A stretch of DNA of 64,000 nucleotides from G963662605 sp963667005 (GCA_963667005.1 OY762937.1:2170001-2234000), one strand, 5' to 3'; shown: positions 27,082 to 36,442, numbered from the stretch's first letter. Numbers and translations are program-made. Notes: a model not told the origin generated them from the letters alone.

Positions 27082-27120
27082 CCGTGAAAATCAGTGTCAT
27101 CCGCGTCATCCGTGTTCTAT
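27082..27120. repeat. Short dispersed repeat unit
   Basis: This stretch contains CCGTGAAAATCAGTGTCATC followed by a second GTCATCCG. A related version (CCGTGAGAATCTGTGTCACC) occurs at 28387-28406 after the next gene. Both flank the racemase gene. Similar intergenic strings are common in genomes of this type, but their role is unknown. Confidence 0.5.
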
Positions 27121-27164
27121 CTTTGACTTTAATGACACCCTGAACATAATTAAAAGAGAGTATC

Positions 27165-28271
27165 ATGAAAATAGATCGTATTGAACTTCGCCAAACAAAA
27201 ATGGAATTAGTCTCACCGTTTGAAACCTCACTCGGCGTAGAAAACTATGAAGAACACATCATCGTAAGAGTTGTTTGCGAAGGCATCAGCGGCTGGGGAG
27301 AAGTAGTCGTTGAGCCGACTCCCTCATACTCTTATGAGACCCTGACCACTGCGTGGCATATTCTGGGCGATTTTATTGCGCCCTCATTAGTCGGCAAGGA
27401 TGTGCCCGATCTTGCTTCGGCGCTCGCACAGTTTAAATGGATTCGCGGTCATTTCATGGCGCGTGCAGGAGTTGAAGCTGCACTTGCAGACGCGTTCGCA
27501 AAATCCAAAGGCATATCGTTATCTAAATACCTCGGCGGCACACGCACAGAAGTACCCGTGGGCGTGAGCGTCGGATTGCAGGCAACACCGAAACGCCTCG
27601 TGGAAGTTGTCGGTGAATATTTAAAAGACGGCTACAAAAGAATTAAAATTAAAATTGCACCGGGACGCGATATTGAATTAGTCAAAGCGATACGCAAAGA
27701 ATATCCGGATATTTTATTGCAGGTTGACGCCAACTCAGCGTTTACACTGGCTGATATAGACATGTTGAAACAGTTCGATGACTACAACTTGCAGCTTATC
27801 GAACAGCCGCTGGCATACGACGACATATACGAGCATTCGCTGCTTGCCGCGCAGATGAAAACACCGATATGCCTTGATGAAAGTATATCGAACGTTTCGG
27901 ATACCAAAGCGGCAATCGGATTGAAAGCGTGCACGATTATCAACATTAAACCCGGCAGGGTAGGCGGTTATACCGAATCCATAAAAATTCATGATTACTG
28001 CGCGTCCGTCAATATTCCGGTATGGCACGGCGGCATGGATGAATCCGGTGTCGGCAGAGGTGGCAATATTGCATTGGCTTCGCTGCCGAATTTTACCCTG
28101 CACGCGGACCTTTCAGCCAGCAAACGCTACTACAAAAAGGACATCGTTGAACCCGAATTCGAACTTAACGCGAACGGCTTCATGCCCGTCCCCACAGGTC
28201 CCGGCATTGGCGTTGAAATCAACATGAGCGAACTTGAAAAAGTTACGGTACGGAAAGAAGTGGTAAAATAG
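27165..28271 (+). CDS. NSAR/OSBS family racemase (enolase superfamily; o-succinylbenzoate synthase-like)
   Basis: The 368-residue protein is a muconate-lactonizing-type enolase superfamily enzyme. The acid/base lysines are Lys163 (in KIKIAPG, with Lys161) and Lys262 (INIKPGR). The Mg2+ ligands are Asp188 (VDANSA), Glu213 (IEQP) and Asp238 (LDES). The block PVWHGGMDESGVGR near residue 285 fits the o-succinylbenzoate synthase / N-succinylamino acid racemase subgroup better than L-Ala-D/L-Glu epimerases. No other menaquinone gene is nearby, while peptidases are, so racemisation of N-acyl amino acids or dipeptides is favoured. It ends the locus. A truncated copy lies at 13268. Both the OSBS and the dipeptide-epimerase roles remain possible. 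Confidence 0.82.
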   Translation: MKIDRIELRQTKMELVSPFETSLGVENYEEHIIVRVVCEGISGWGEVVVEPTPSYSYETLTTAWHILGDFIAPSLVGKDVPDLASALAQFKWIRGHFMARAGVEAALADAFAKSKGISLSKYLGGTRTEVPVGVSVGLQATPKRLVEVVGEYLKDGYKRIKIKIAPGRDIELVKAIRKEYPDILLQVDANSAFTLADIDMLKQFDDYNLQLIEQPLAYDDIYEHSLLAAQMKTPICLDESISNVSDTKAAIGLKACTIINIKPGRVGGYTESIKIHDYCASVNIPVWHGGMDESGVGRGGNIALASLPNFTLHADLSASKRYYKKDIVEPEFELNANGFMPVPTGPGIGVEINMSELEKVTVRKEVVK

Positions 28272-28301
28272 TTTTTCCGAAAAGGGAGAAGTGCTAAGTT
28301 C

Positions 28302-28410
28302 GAAGTTCAAGGTGCGAAGTCCGAAGTAAAATCTCAATTTTCAAGGTTAAATTTTTAATGCTGAAGAGTTATTGCAAATATTAAATCCGTGAGAATCTGT
28401 GTCACCCGCC
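28302..28410 (+). repeat. Dispersed intergenic repeat, copy 2
   Basis: This region matches 5431-5520 from GAAGT through TAAATCC (shared AAATCTCAATTTT core) and then continues with the CCGTGAGAATC unit related to 27082. It lies in the 264-bp spacer between two convergent genes (racemase and FAD dehydrogenase). It appears to combine two repeat types back to back and is not coding. Confidence 0.6.
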
Positions 28411-28535
28411 TGACCGGACGGGCAGGTGCGTCTCTACATAAGAGAATGACTATTATAGTATTTTAATTCTATTGCAGCTTTAAATAATATTTGCATCTTA
28501 GCGCCTTTGCGAGAATTCTTCCTCAGTTACCACAC

Positions 28536-31500
28536 CTAAAATATAATTCTCTCCACGCCGTTCTTTTTTATCGAATGCACAAATTGCTTCTTCCAGTCTT
28601 TGTCTATGAAGTGTTCGGCGTTAAAGACGATGAGAGATTTCCCGTTGACTTTTCTTCCGTTACTGAGTTTTGAGAGTCCGAGTACGCAGCTTGGACAGGT
28701 AGTCAGAATATCAATATCTTTTCCATCACCAAACTCATCAACATTCGCTGATTTCCTTTGACGCAGTTTGTTCGTGATATCCGGGCGCGACAGGGCAAGT
28801 GTTCCTGCTTCACCGCAGCAGTCTTGTACCATAACGGGACTAGTCCCGTAGAGTTTTCCGAATGTCTTATCTTCACCGAGATGTTTTAATGGATTGTGAC
28901 ATGGTTGATGATACAACGGCCTCTGCATGGCGGGATTTACAGAAGCATACAATCCTTCCCGTGCGATGTATTCATTAATATCCATCAATGAAGCGCCGCT
29001 GAAAATACTTTGCAGTTCGTATTTCTCCAACATTTCATAGCAGGTGCCACAGGAAACAATAACAGCATCAATGTTCATGTATCCGGCCGCATCGGCGATC
29101 CGGTGAAAGAGTACTCGGTTTTCATAGCTCTTCAAATCCGCCTGACCCGTTTTACCGTTTGCCAGAAACGGATAGCCACAGCACAAAAATTCATGTGGTA
29201 TCACTGTTCGTATACCCGCGTTGTAGAGCATCGCAACAGTTGCCATGCTTATTTCCGGGAACATTCTTTCGGATCCGCAGCCGGGGAAGTACAGTACACT
29301 TTTGTATATAGCCTTATCCGGATTTTCGAATGAATAAAATGTATCGGGATTTTTCAGCTTAAAAGTTTCACGCAGTGATTTTGCTCCGCTTTTCGGGAAT
29401 GGTGTTTTGAGCATATCCGCCGCACGCGGCATTGTGAATGAGATGTAATTGGAAATTGGCTCATATAATGTTGCTGCAAGGCGTTGTGCCGAATAACCCC
29501 AGTTGAGCAATCCGACACGGAAAAACTTGTTCGCAAAATATTTTTTGCGGCTGAGATAGAACAATGCCACAGTGGTAAATAGCTTTGAGCCTGTTTTCTT
29601 GCGGTGTACAAGCTGCTCGCGGATATTCAGCGATACATTGCCAAAATCAATTTTAACCGGACAGGGCACCTGGCATTTGTGGCAGACAGTACAATTGTCG
29701 GCGATCTCCCGGAGCTTGGTGAAATGCGTAAACGACTTCATATCCAGAGTTTGTGCGGAAAAGAGTATTGCTTCTGTTATCAGTCCAACCGCAAGGATTT
29801 TATTCCGTGGATTGTAATGCATATTGGCAGCGGGGTAATGGGTATTGCAAACTCCTTTGCACTTACCACACCGCACACACGAAGCAATGTTAGTATTCAG
29901 TTTTTCTAGGTCGGTGGATTCAAGAATTATGGCTTCGCACTCCAAAAGATTGAACGAAGGTGTATAGACGGAGTGAAGCGGGAAGCAGCTGTCCAATTTA
30001 CCGGGGTTAAAAATATTATCCGGGTCGGCAGATTTTTTATAATCCTGATACTGGTTGAGGATTTCCTTATCAATAAACTTTAACTTGGTCAAGCCGATAC
30101 CGTGTTCACCTGAAACAACGCCGCCGATTCTGACCGCCTCATTCATGGCCAGACTCGCGGCCTCGTCTGCCTGTATCATCATCTGATAATCGCTGGAATG
30201 AACTGGAATATTAACATGAATATTGCCGTCACCTGCGTGCATGTGAGTCGCAATGATAATACACCTGTTGCTCTCATCCGATGTTATTGCTTCAAATTCA
30301 GAGAGAAGCGAATCATATCCGTGGAACAAACTATAAAACTTACGGACGATATCGAACTCGAAATTTACTTTAACTTCGTCATTCTGTAATTGATGCAAAA
30401 TAGTATTACTGTCGTTTGTTCTGCTTTCCGGATTCTTCCTCAGTGCAAGCAGTGCGGCATGGAAGCCGGCATAATCAGCCTTCACCTTGTTGAGTGTTTC
30501 TATAAAAAGATTGATGCGGTCAACCGGAGCATCAGGACTTTCTGCCGTGCGTATTGTATCCAGCCATTCGCTTAGCCGGATCATGGTGTTGAGATGATTG
30601 GCAAACAAGTATTCGTAGTTTAGCAGTTCAATGAAGTCGGCAAACTCCGGCAGTTTTTCTATCGGAATAACAACATCTTCGTTCAGCTTAAACGCGTTGG
30701 TGTGCTTGGCTATTGCTCCGAGATGCTTGCGGTCATTCCAGAAAAGAGTACGTTCCTTCGAATCTCTTGCAAAAATACCTTCGGCGTTAAAAGATGGCAG
30801 CATTTTTCCGGTTTGTTCGCAGGCTGACTTCAGCGCATCTTCATTATCACTTTCAATGTCAATCAGCAAAACCGCTTTTGGTATCTCATTTCGATATGAT
30901 TTATTCCGGTAATTGATAGCCCGGACATACTTCTCGTCAAAGTGCTCCAGAGCTGTGAGGTTAACATCCGAATTATGTGCAAAGGCAGTATTTATTGCGA
31001 CAATTGCTTTTGAGGCATTATGCATATTAGAGCCGAAGAACTCTATGCACAAAGTTGTGCAGTGCTTAAAGGGCCGGTAAAGTACAAATTGAGCTGAGGT
31101 AATAACACCATCGCCGCCTTCCTTTTGAATTCCCGGCAGGCCGTTCAGTTTTTTGTTGGTGATATCCTTACCGAGTCCCTTTTTGCGAATGTCTGTTCCG
31201 GAAAGAGTAACAGTTGTTGTCTCAATTTCCTTTTTACTTCTATGACGTGTTATTTCAAAACGCACTAAATCATCCGGATGTATTTTCCGGTACGGGTGAT
31301 CCAGTCTTTTTACTTCAACCGAATCGCCGTTTGGAGCAGCGAGGGTATAGGAGTAGAGATTGTCAATCGCGGTTCCCCACATAACGCATTTTTTCCCCCC
31401 GGCGTTTTCGGCTATATTGCCGCCGATGGTAGAAGCCCAGGCGGAAGTCGGATCGGTAGCAAAAACGAATCCAAGTTTTTCACAGTGTTCGATTATTTTA

Positions 31501-32243
31501 TCAGTAACAACCCCGGCCTCGGCTCTGATGACCGGTATTTCGACGCCGGATTCATTAATAAATTCAATTTCAGAAATGGCAGTAAGCTTTTCCGTGTTTA
31601 TTATCATCGTATTGGGCTTTACAGGGACTGCTCCGCCAGTAAGTCCCGTACCGCCACCGCGGGGAATAATATGTAGACCAAGTTCTGCGGCAAGCGTGAT
31701 AAGGCGTGGAATTTCACCGGAAGAATCCGGATAGACTACGACAAACGGGTACTGTACTCTCCAGTCAGTAGCGTCTGTAGCGTGGAGCACCCGGTGAAAA
31801 GGGGAGAATTTGATGTTTTTGTAAGAGACAGCTGTAATAAGGAGCGCGAGCACTTTAAGCCGCATGGCTTTCGTCTTACCGAAACTTTCGAAGAAGTCGT
31901 TATCCAACTTTTGCGTTTTTGATATCAGGTTGCCGGCTAACTGATTGTTTTCTGAGGATTTACGGATGACTTGAAGCCGTTTTTCATGCAGATTTTTAAG
32001 TTTTTTGTACCTGCTTTGATTGTTTAGAAAATCTTCAAAAAGATAGGGATTCCGTTCAATAATGAATATATCGCCGATTATTTCAAATAAAAGCTTAGCA
32101 CTTCTTCCTGTCTTTCTCTGACTTCGGAGCTCTTCGATCTGCTGCCACGTTTGTGCGTCAAAATAATTTAATATTATTTCTTTATCGGAAAAAGAGGTAT
32201 AGTTATATGGAATCTCTCGGTATCGGGAATCTTTTCTTTTCAT
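28536..32243 (-). CDS. FAD-linked 2-hydroxyacid dehydrogenase fused to Fe-S/CCG electron-transfer subunit
   Basis: The ATG at 32243 gives 1235 residues (an in-frame TTG nine codons earlier is the other option). A FAD_binding_4 domain lies at about 165-350 (VVVYPDSSGEIPRLI and RGGGTGLTGGAV), followed by the FAD-oxidase C-terminal domain (to about 760, with MHAGDGNIHVNIP). Two 4Fe-4S motifs follow (CVRCGKCKGVC and CTVCHKCQVPCP, about 785 and 850). Two CCG heterodisulfide-type domains complete it (YFPGCGSERMF and CCGYPF near 990-1020; HQPCHN and CCGEAG near 1110-1140). This is the GlcD/GlcF or Dld-type enzyme as one YdiJ-like chain. It oxidises D-lactate, glycolate or a similar acid and passes electrons to the membrane. 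It is the only long gene on this strand here. Confidence 0.9.
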   Translation of the reverse strand: MKRKDSRYREIPYNYTSFSDKEIILNYFDAQTWQQIEELRSQRKTGRSAKLLFEIIGDIFIIERNPYLFEDFLNNQSRYKKLKNLHEKRLQVIRKSSENNQLAGNLISKTQKLDNDFFESFGKTKAMRLKVLALLITAVSYKNIKFSPFHRVLHATDATDWRVQYPFVVVYPDSSGEIPRLITLAAELGLHIIPRGGGTGLTGGAVPVKPNTMIINTEKLTAISEIEFINESGVEIPVIRAEAGVVTDKIIEHCEKLGFVFATDPTSAWASTIGGNIAENAGGKKCVMWGTAIDNLYSYTLAAPNGDSVEVKRLDHPYRKIHPDDLVRFEITRHRSKKEIETTTVTLSGTDIRKKGLGKDITNKKLNGLPGIQKEGGDGVITSAQFVLYRPFKHCTTLCIEFFGSNMHNASKAIVAINTAFAHNSDVNLTALEHFDEKYVRAINYRNKSYRNEIPKAVLLIDIESDNEDALKSACEQTGKMLPSFNAEGIFARDSKERTLFWNDRKHLGAIAKHTNAFKLNEDVVIPIEKLPEFADFIELLNYEYLFANHLNTMIRLSEWLDTIRTAESPDAPVDRINLFIETLNKVKADYAGFHAALLALRKNPESRTNDSNTILHQLQNDEVKVNFEFDIVRKFYSLFHGYDSLLSEFEAITSDESNRCIIIATHMHAGDGNIHVNIPVHSSDYQMMIQADEAASLAMNEAVRIGGVVSGEHGIGLTKLKFIDKEILNQYQDYKKSADPDNIFNPGKLDSCFPLHSVYTPSFNLLECEAIILESTDLEKLNTNIASCVRCGKCKGVCNTHYPAANMHYNPRNKILAVGLITEAILFSAQTLDMKSFTHFTKLREIADNCTVCHKCQVPCPVKIDFGNVSLNIREQLVHRKKTGSKLFTTVALFYLSRKKYFANKFFRVGLLNWGYSAQRLAATLYEPISNYISFTMPRAADMLKTPFPKSGAKSLRETFKLKNPDTFYSFENPDKAIYKSVLYFPGCGSERMFPEISMATVAMLYNAGIRTVIPHEFLCCGYPFLANGKTGQADLKSYENRVLFHRIADAAGYMNIDAVIVSCGTCYEMLEKYELQSIFSGASLMDINEYIAREGLYASVNPAMQRPLYHQPCHNPLKHLGEDKTFGKLYGTSPVMVQDCCGEAGTLALSRPDITNKLRQRKSANVDEFGDGKDIDILTTCPSCVLGLSKLSNGRKVNGKSLIVFNAEHFIDKDWKKQFVHSIKKNGVERIIF

Positions 32244-32405
32244 AGTGCTAAAATGAACGGATTTTGGCAATTATTAATGTGGAAATAAGATATCTGAAAA
32301 TAAAAAAAATCAGCCTTAAATGGAATACTTATTATTCTTTCCCAAGCCAAAGCCGGGAAATTTGGCACCAAAAAAATAGGGAAAAAGCGGTGTTTAATTG
32401 CATTT

Positions 32406-32421
32406 TGTGACTTTCGTCACG
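32406..32421. promoter_or_regulatory. CRP/FNR-like palindrome
   Basis: The sequence TGTGACTTTCGTCACG contains the perfect inverted repeat GTGAC / GTCAC and closely follows the TGTGA-N6-TCACA pattern used by CRP/FNR-family regulators. It is about 165 bp upstream of the FAD dehydrogenase start and 640 bp before wbpA, so control of the dehydrogenase is the better guess. Only the motif match supports it. Confidence 0.4.
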
Positions 32422-33062
32422 CATTCCCGCCTGGGAAATTTCGTCCGGACTTATCCTTGCATATCTTAAATATTCTTTTAGATTTAATTTTCAAAATTTT
32501 TCAGTTTAAGCGATTTTGCTTCTTTGTAACACTTAACTCGAGCACCATGAGTTTGTTTGCAGTACCACATTTGCAGACTAAGTAAAATCACTGAACGGAC
32601 GTAACTATAATTATTGACGGCTTATTTCAAAATACGATGTTAGCTTGCTTGTTGATTGGATGATGATCCTTTAGATTTGTTGGGACTTGGGAGTGCTATT
32701 GCCTCAACGTGTTTTTCGTTACAGTAGCATTAATGGCGGTGATAATTGAAAGAAATTAAAGTCTGAAGTAAATTAGGCTAACTCCTGATTTAACTATAAT
32801 ATCACACCTGAATTATCACACATGCGAGGTTGGCTAGTGTCTAAAATTTTGTTAATTTGCCCTCTGTGGTTATGATTTTCTCACCAGTTTTACATATTGT
32901 TTTTTTGTTTTTGCCTGTCATGTGAGTGACGTGGCAGCGCATTTTAAAGAGTCAATAATTTTGAATTTTGTGTTATTCGAAATCATGACGCAGAAACTAG
33001 TTTTATCGAATAAACTTTTATTAATTAACTACAATTTTTTACACCTTTAGAGGGGTCACTTT
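32422..33062. other. Intergenic region upstream of the polysaccharide locus
   Basis: No gene is supported. A weak hairpin TGCCTGTCA / TGACGTGGCA lies at 32912-32936 without a T tail. The stretch is AT-rich and is the likely promoter region of the long plus-strand locus. No JUMPstart/ops element is seen. The wbpA start is preceded by an AGAGGGG ribosome-binding site. Confidence 0.45.
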
Positions 33063-34397
33063 ATGGATTTATTGACCAAAATAGAACAGAAATCGGCAAA
33101 GATTGGTATCATCGGACTTGGATACGTTGGTCTTCCGTTAGCTCTTGAATTTACAAGGCGGGGATTCAGAGTAACAGGCTTTGATGTTGACGAGGCGAAA
33201 ATTCCTGTTCTTAACTCGGGGAAAAGCTACATAAAGCACATTAGTGCTGACAGAATAAAAGAAGCTGTTGATTCTAAGAAATTTTTGGCTACTGCCGATT
33301 TTTCACGTCTGCCAGAAGTGGATGCAATTCTTATTTGCGTCCCAACCCCTTTGGATGAACACCGCGAACCCGACATGAAATATATTGAGAATTCAGCGGA
33401 AGCTGTATCGAAGTATTTTAGAAAAGGTCAGTTGGTCGTTCTTGAGTCTTCGACATATCCCGGAACAACGGATGAAATTATCCTTCCATTACTTGAAAAT
33501 CCAAGATCACAAAAAGGAGTTTCTAATTGGAAGGTCGGAGAAGACTTTTATCTCGCATTTTCTCCGGAAAGAGAAGATCCCAATAATCCGGATTTCAACA
33601 CGTCAACCATTCCTAAAGTAGTAGGCGGTGTTACTCCAAAATGTCTTGAAGTAGCCTGCGCATTATATAATAACGTTATAGTAAAAACAATCCCCGTATC
33701 ATCAACCCAAACAGCTGAAGCAACAAAATTACTGGAAAATATTTATCGTTCGATAAATATTGCTCTGGTCAATGAATTGAAAATGGTTTTTGACCGCATG
33801 GATATTGATGTTTGGGAGGTTATTAAAGCTGCTTCAACTAAACCATTCGGATATCAGGCTTTCTATCCGGGTCCGGGTTTAGGCGGCCACTGTATTCCGA
33901 TTGATCCGTTCTACCTTACCTGGAAAGCAAGAGAATTTGACATTAATACCAAGTTCATTGAACTTGCCGGTGAAATTAACACGTTCCAACCGTACTATGT
34001 AATTCAGAAAACACTGGAAGCGTTGGATTCCAAACGAAAAACCTTGAATGGCGCGAAAGTTTTAATCTTAGGTGCTGCGTATAAGAAAAATATTGATGAT
34101 ATGCGTGAATCACCTTCACTTAAACTCATTGAGATTCTGCGCGAAAAGGGTGCAATAGTTGATTATAGTGATACATACATACCGAAATTACCAAAGACGA
34201 GAAAATATCAATTCGAAATGGAATCGATTCCTCTGACTAAAGAAAATATTGCCAATTACGATGTGATACTTCTCAGTACGGATCACGACAATTTCGATTA
34301 TCAATTCATTTTTGATAATGCAAACCTTGTTGTTGATACAAGAAATGCATTCGCAAAATATGCCGGTAAACATTCAGACAAATTGGTTAAAGCATAA
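33063..34397 (+). CDS. wbpA: UDP-N-acetylglucosamine 6-dehydrogenase (WbpA-like)
   Basis: The 444-residue nucleotide-sugar dehydrogenase has the N-terminal Rossmann motif GLGYVGLPLALEF (about 17-29). The catalytic Cys277 lies in PGLGGHCIPIDPFY, and the C-terminal UDP-binding domain carries AYKKNIDDMRESPSLKL. The sequence resembles the WbpA subgroup, which oxidises UDP-GlcNAc to UDP-GlcNAcA, rather than UDP-glucose dehydrogenases. The next three sugar genes complete the WbpB-D-E set, which supports this substrate. An AGAGGGG ribosome-binding site precedes the start. It opens the polysaccharide locus, and the following gene starts three bases after its stop. Confidence 0.88.
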   Translation: MDLLTKIEQKSAKIGIIGLGYVGLPLALEFTRRGFRVTGFDVDEAKIPVLNSGKSYIKHISADRIKEAVDSKKFLATADFSRLPEVDAILICVPTPLDEHREPDMKYIENSAEAVSKYFRKGQLVVLESSTYPGTTDEIILPLLENPRSQKGVSNWKVGEDFYLAFSPEREDPNNPDFNTSTIPKVVGGVTPKCLEVACALYNNVIVKTIPVSSTQTAEATKLLENIYRSINIALVNELKMVFDRMDIDVWEVIKAASTKPFGYQAFYPGPGLGGHCIPIDPFYLTWKAREFDINTKFIELAGEINTFQPYYVIQKTLEALDSKRKTLNGAKVLILGAAYKKNIDDMRESPSLKLIEILREKGAIVDYSDTYIPKLPKTRKYQFEMESIPLTKENIANYDVILLSTDHDNFDYQFIFDNANLVVDTRNAFAKYAGKHSDKLVKA

Positions 34398-34400
34398 TCT

Positions 34401-35384
34401 ATGAAATTTGAAGAACTAAAAATCGCTATCATCGGCTCAGGCCGTTGGGGAATGAATCACGTAAGAACAGCCAGTGCCATTCTCCCTCCCGGAAATATTA
34501 CTGTCGTTGATACTAATTCTGCCGCATCTGAAAAAGTTAAAGCCATATCTCCGGATATCGTTTTCACGGGCGATCTGGATGCGGTTCTCAACGATTCGAC
34601 TATCTCGTGCGTTATCATTGCCACACCGGCTGAAACGCACTTCGCAGTCGGTAAAAAATGTATGTTGAGCGGAAAACACGCTCTCATTGAAAAGCCGATC
34701 ACATTGCTTGCTAAGGATGCAAAAGAATTGGCCGATTTAGCAGTGGAAAAGAATCTTAAACTGATGGTCGGTCACATATTGTTGTATCATCCGGCTGTGC
34801 TCAAAATTAAAGAAATGATTGACGACGGACGTATAGGTAATTTACAATACATATACAGCAACCGCTTGAATCTCGGTGCAATCAGAAGCGAAGAGAACAT
34901 TTTATGGAGCTTTGCACCACACGATATCTCGGTTATTCAATTTCTCACGGGCTCGTCACCTGTTGATATAAAAGCAAGCGGCGCTGCATTTGTGCAATCG
35001 GTTGTTGAAGATACAACATTGACCTACCTTGAATACCCGAAAGGAGTTCACGCGCATATTTTTGTCAGCTGGCTGCACCCATTCAAAGAGCAAAGACTTG
35101 TGGTCATCGGCGAAGAGGGTATGATCGTCTTTGAAGATTCGCTTCCGAAAGACAAATTGAAATTCTACAAAAAAGGATTCAAAGTCGAGAACGGAAAAGT
35201 TGAGAAATTCGACAGCGAAGCTGAAGTTGTAGCTTTTGCTGATGCACAGCCGTTGGCAGATGAGCAAAAACACTTCTTTTCAAGTGTTTTGGAAAATACT
35301 GAACCGAGAACTAACGGGCAGCATGCTCTTGAAGTACTCAGGATACTCGAACAAGCAACAAAAAAGCTTAAAAAAGAAGAATAA
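34401..35384 (+). CDS. wbpB: Gfo/Idh/MocA family oxidoreductase (WbpB-like)
   Basis: The 327-residue protein has the N-terminal NAD-binding motif IAIIGSGRWGMNHVRT and the family motif EKP in HALIEKPITLLAKDAKELA. A C-terminal alpha/beta domain follows (from about 125). In the WbpB pathway this enzyme oxidises the C3 hydroxyl of UDP-GlcNAcA, regenerating its NADH with 2-oxoglutarate in known cases, to give the 3-keto sugar for the aminotransferase. It is in the same operon as WbpA, D and E homologues, so the role is well supported by context. Sequence alone would only assign the family. Confidence 0.82.
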   Translation: MKFEELKIAIIGSGRWGMNHVRTASAILPPGNITVVDTNSAASEKVKAISPDIVFTGDLDAVLNDSTISCVIIATPAETHFAVGKKCMLSGKHALIEKPITLLAKDAKELADLAVEKNLKLMVGHILLYHPAVLKIKEMIDDGRIGNLQYIYSNRLNLGAIRSEENILWSFAPHDISVIQFLTGSSPVDIKASGAAFVQSVVEDTTLTYLEYPKGVHAHIFVSWLHPFKEQRLVVIGEEGMIVFEDSLPKDKLKFYKKGFKVENGKVEKFDSEAEVVAFADAQPLADEQKHFFSSVLENTEPRTNGQHALEVLRILEQATKKLKKEE

Positions 35385-35472
35385 GAAAAATCGTGGAAGG
35401 ATGAACAAAATTTGTCCGTCCCGCGATTGATCGGATAATTGAGCATTACTAACAACAATAAACGGAAGTGTT

Positions 35473-36057
35473 ATGGAAGACAAAAAGTTTTATGTTAATC
35501 AATATGCAGTTGTCGACGACAATGTTGAAATCGGCGATGGAACAAAAATCTGGCATTTCAGTCATGTTCAAAAGGGCTCAAAAATAGGTAAAAATTGTGT
35601 TCTTGGTCAGAATGTAAACGTCGCAAATGATGTCATCATCGGCAACTTTGTGAAAATTCAGAATAACGTTTCCGTATATGAAGGCGTTGAACTTGAAGAC
35701 TATGTTTTTTGCGGTCCTTCCATGGTGTTTACAAATATCCTTAACCCCCGTTGTAAATATCCTCAGGTGGGTAAGGAATTCTACATTAAAACGTTAGTAA
35801 AAGAAGGTGCTTCCCTGGGTGCTAATTCCACTGTGGTATGCGGACATACAATCGGACGTTTTGCCTTTGTGGGCGCCGGTTCTGTCGTAACGAAAGATGT
35901 CCCTGATTTTGCATTGGTTGTTGGTAATCCGGCTCGTGTTGTCGGTTGGTTCAGTGAAGCAGGTAAAAAATTACATTTTGATAAAGATGGTTTCGCTTTC
36001 TGCGAAAAATCGAATAAAAAATACAAACTGGAAAATAATAAAGTTACTGAAGTTTAG
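35473..36057 (+). CDS. wbpD: Left-handed beta-helix acetyltransferase (WbpD-like)
   Basis: The 194-residue protein consists largely of hexapeptide repeats forming a left-handed beta-helix. Recognisable coils include IWHFSHVQKGSKIGKN, VNVANDVIIGNFVKIQ and VFCGPSMVFTN. WbpD-type enzymes transfer an acetyl group to the 3-amino group of UDP-2-acetamido-3-amino-2,3-dideoxy-glucuronic acid. The neighbouring dehydrogenase, oxidoreductase and aminotransferase fit this step exactly. The length matches the family. Confidence 0.85.
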   Translation: MEDKKFYVNQYAVVDDNVEIGDGTKIWHFSHVQKGSKIGKNCVLGQNVNVANDVIIGNFVKIQNNVSVYEGVELEDYVFCGPSMVFTNILNPRCKYPQVGKEFYIKTLVKEGASLGANSTVVCGHTIGRFAFVGAGSVVTKDVPDFALVVGNPARVVGWFSEAGKKLHFDKDGFAFCEKSNKKYKLENNKVTEV

Positions 36058-36091
36058 TATTTAATTATAAATTATAAAGTTTGAATGCTAA

Positions 36092-36442
36092 ATGGGGACA
36101 AATGTAATTTTAACTAAGAGTTTTGATTTTGCAATTGAAATAATTCAGTTATATAAAACTCTTCAGGGGCATAACGAATTTGTTATTTCAAAGCAGCTTT
36201 TGCGTTCCGGAACTTCTGTTGGTGCGAATGTTGAAGAAGCATCAGCGGCGCAATCCAAAAAGGATTTTATAGCCAAGATGGCAATTGCTTCAAAGGAAGC
36301 ACGTGAAACGCGATACTGGTTGAAATTATTAGATAAAACTCAGTTGGTTAAATTTGATTACGAACGTTATTTGGCCAACGCAGATGAGTTAGTGAAAATT
36401 TTAACGGCTATTGTAAAAACTTCTCAAAAGAATTTACCATAA
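36092..36442 (+). CDS. Four-helix-bundle protein (23S rRNA intervening-sequence protein family)
   Basis: This 116-residue protein has the family pattern SFDFAIEIIQLYKTLQ, QLLRSGTSVGANVEEA, KKDFIAKMAIASKEARET and YWLKLLDKTQL. It is predicted to be four amphipathic helices. Members are named for their occurrence in 23S rRNA intervening sequences, but free-standing copies occur widely in Bacteroidota-type genomes; some relatives serve as accessory proteins of diversity-generating retroelements. No such retroelement is seen here. It interrupts the wbp gene set between the acetyltransferase and aminotransferase, and its function is unknown. Confidence 0.85.
   Translation: MGTNVILTKSFDFAIEIIQLYKTLQGHNEFVISKQLLRSGTSVGANVEEASAAQSKKDFIAKMAIASKEARETRYWLKLLDKTQLVKFDYERYLANADELVKILTAIVKTSQKNLP

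Noticed and set aside
32912..32936. Hairpin before the polysaccharide locus considered as JUMPstart/ops leader
   Set aside because: The ops core GGCGGTAG is absent and the stem has mismatches without a T tail.
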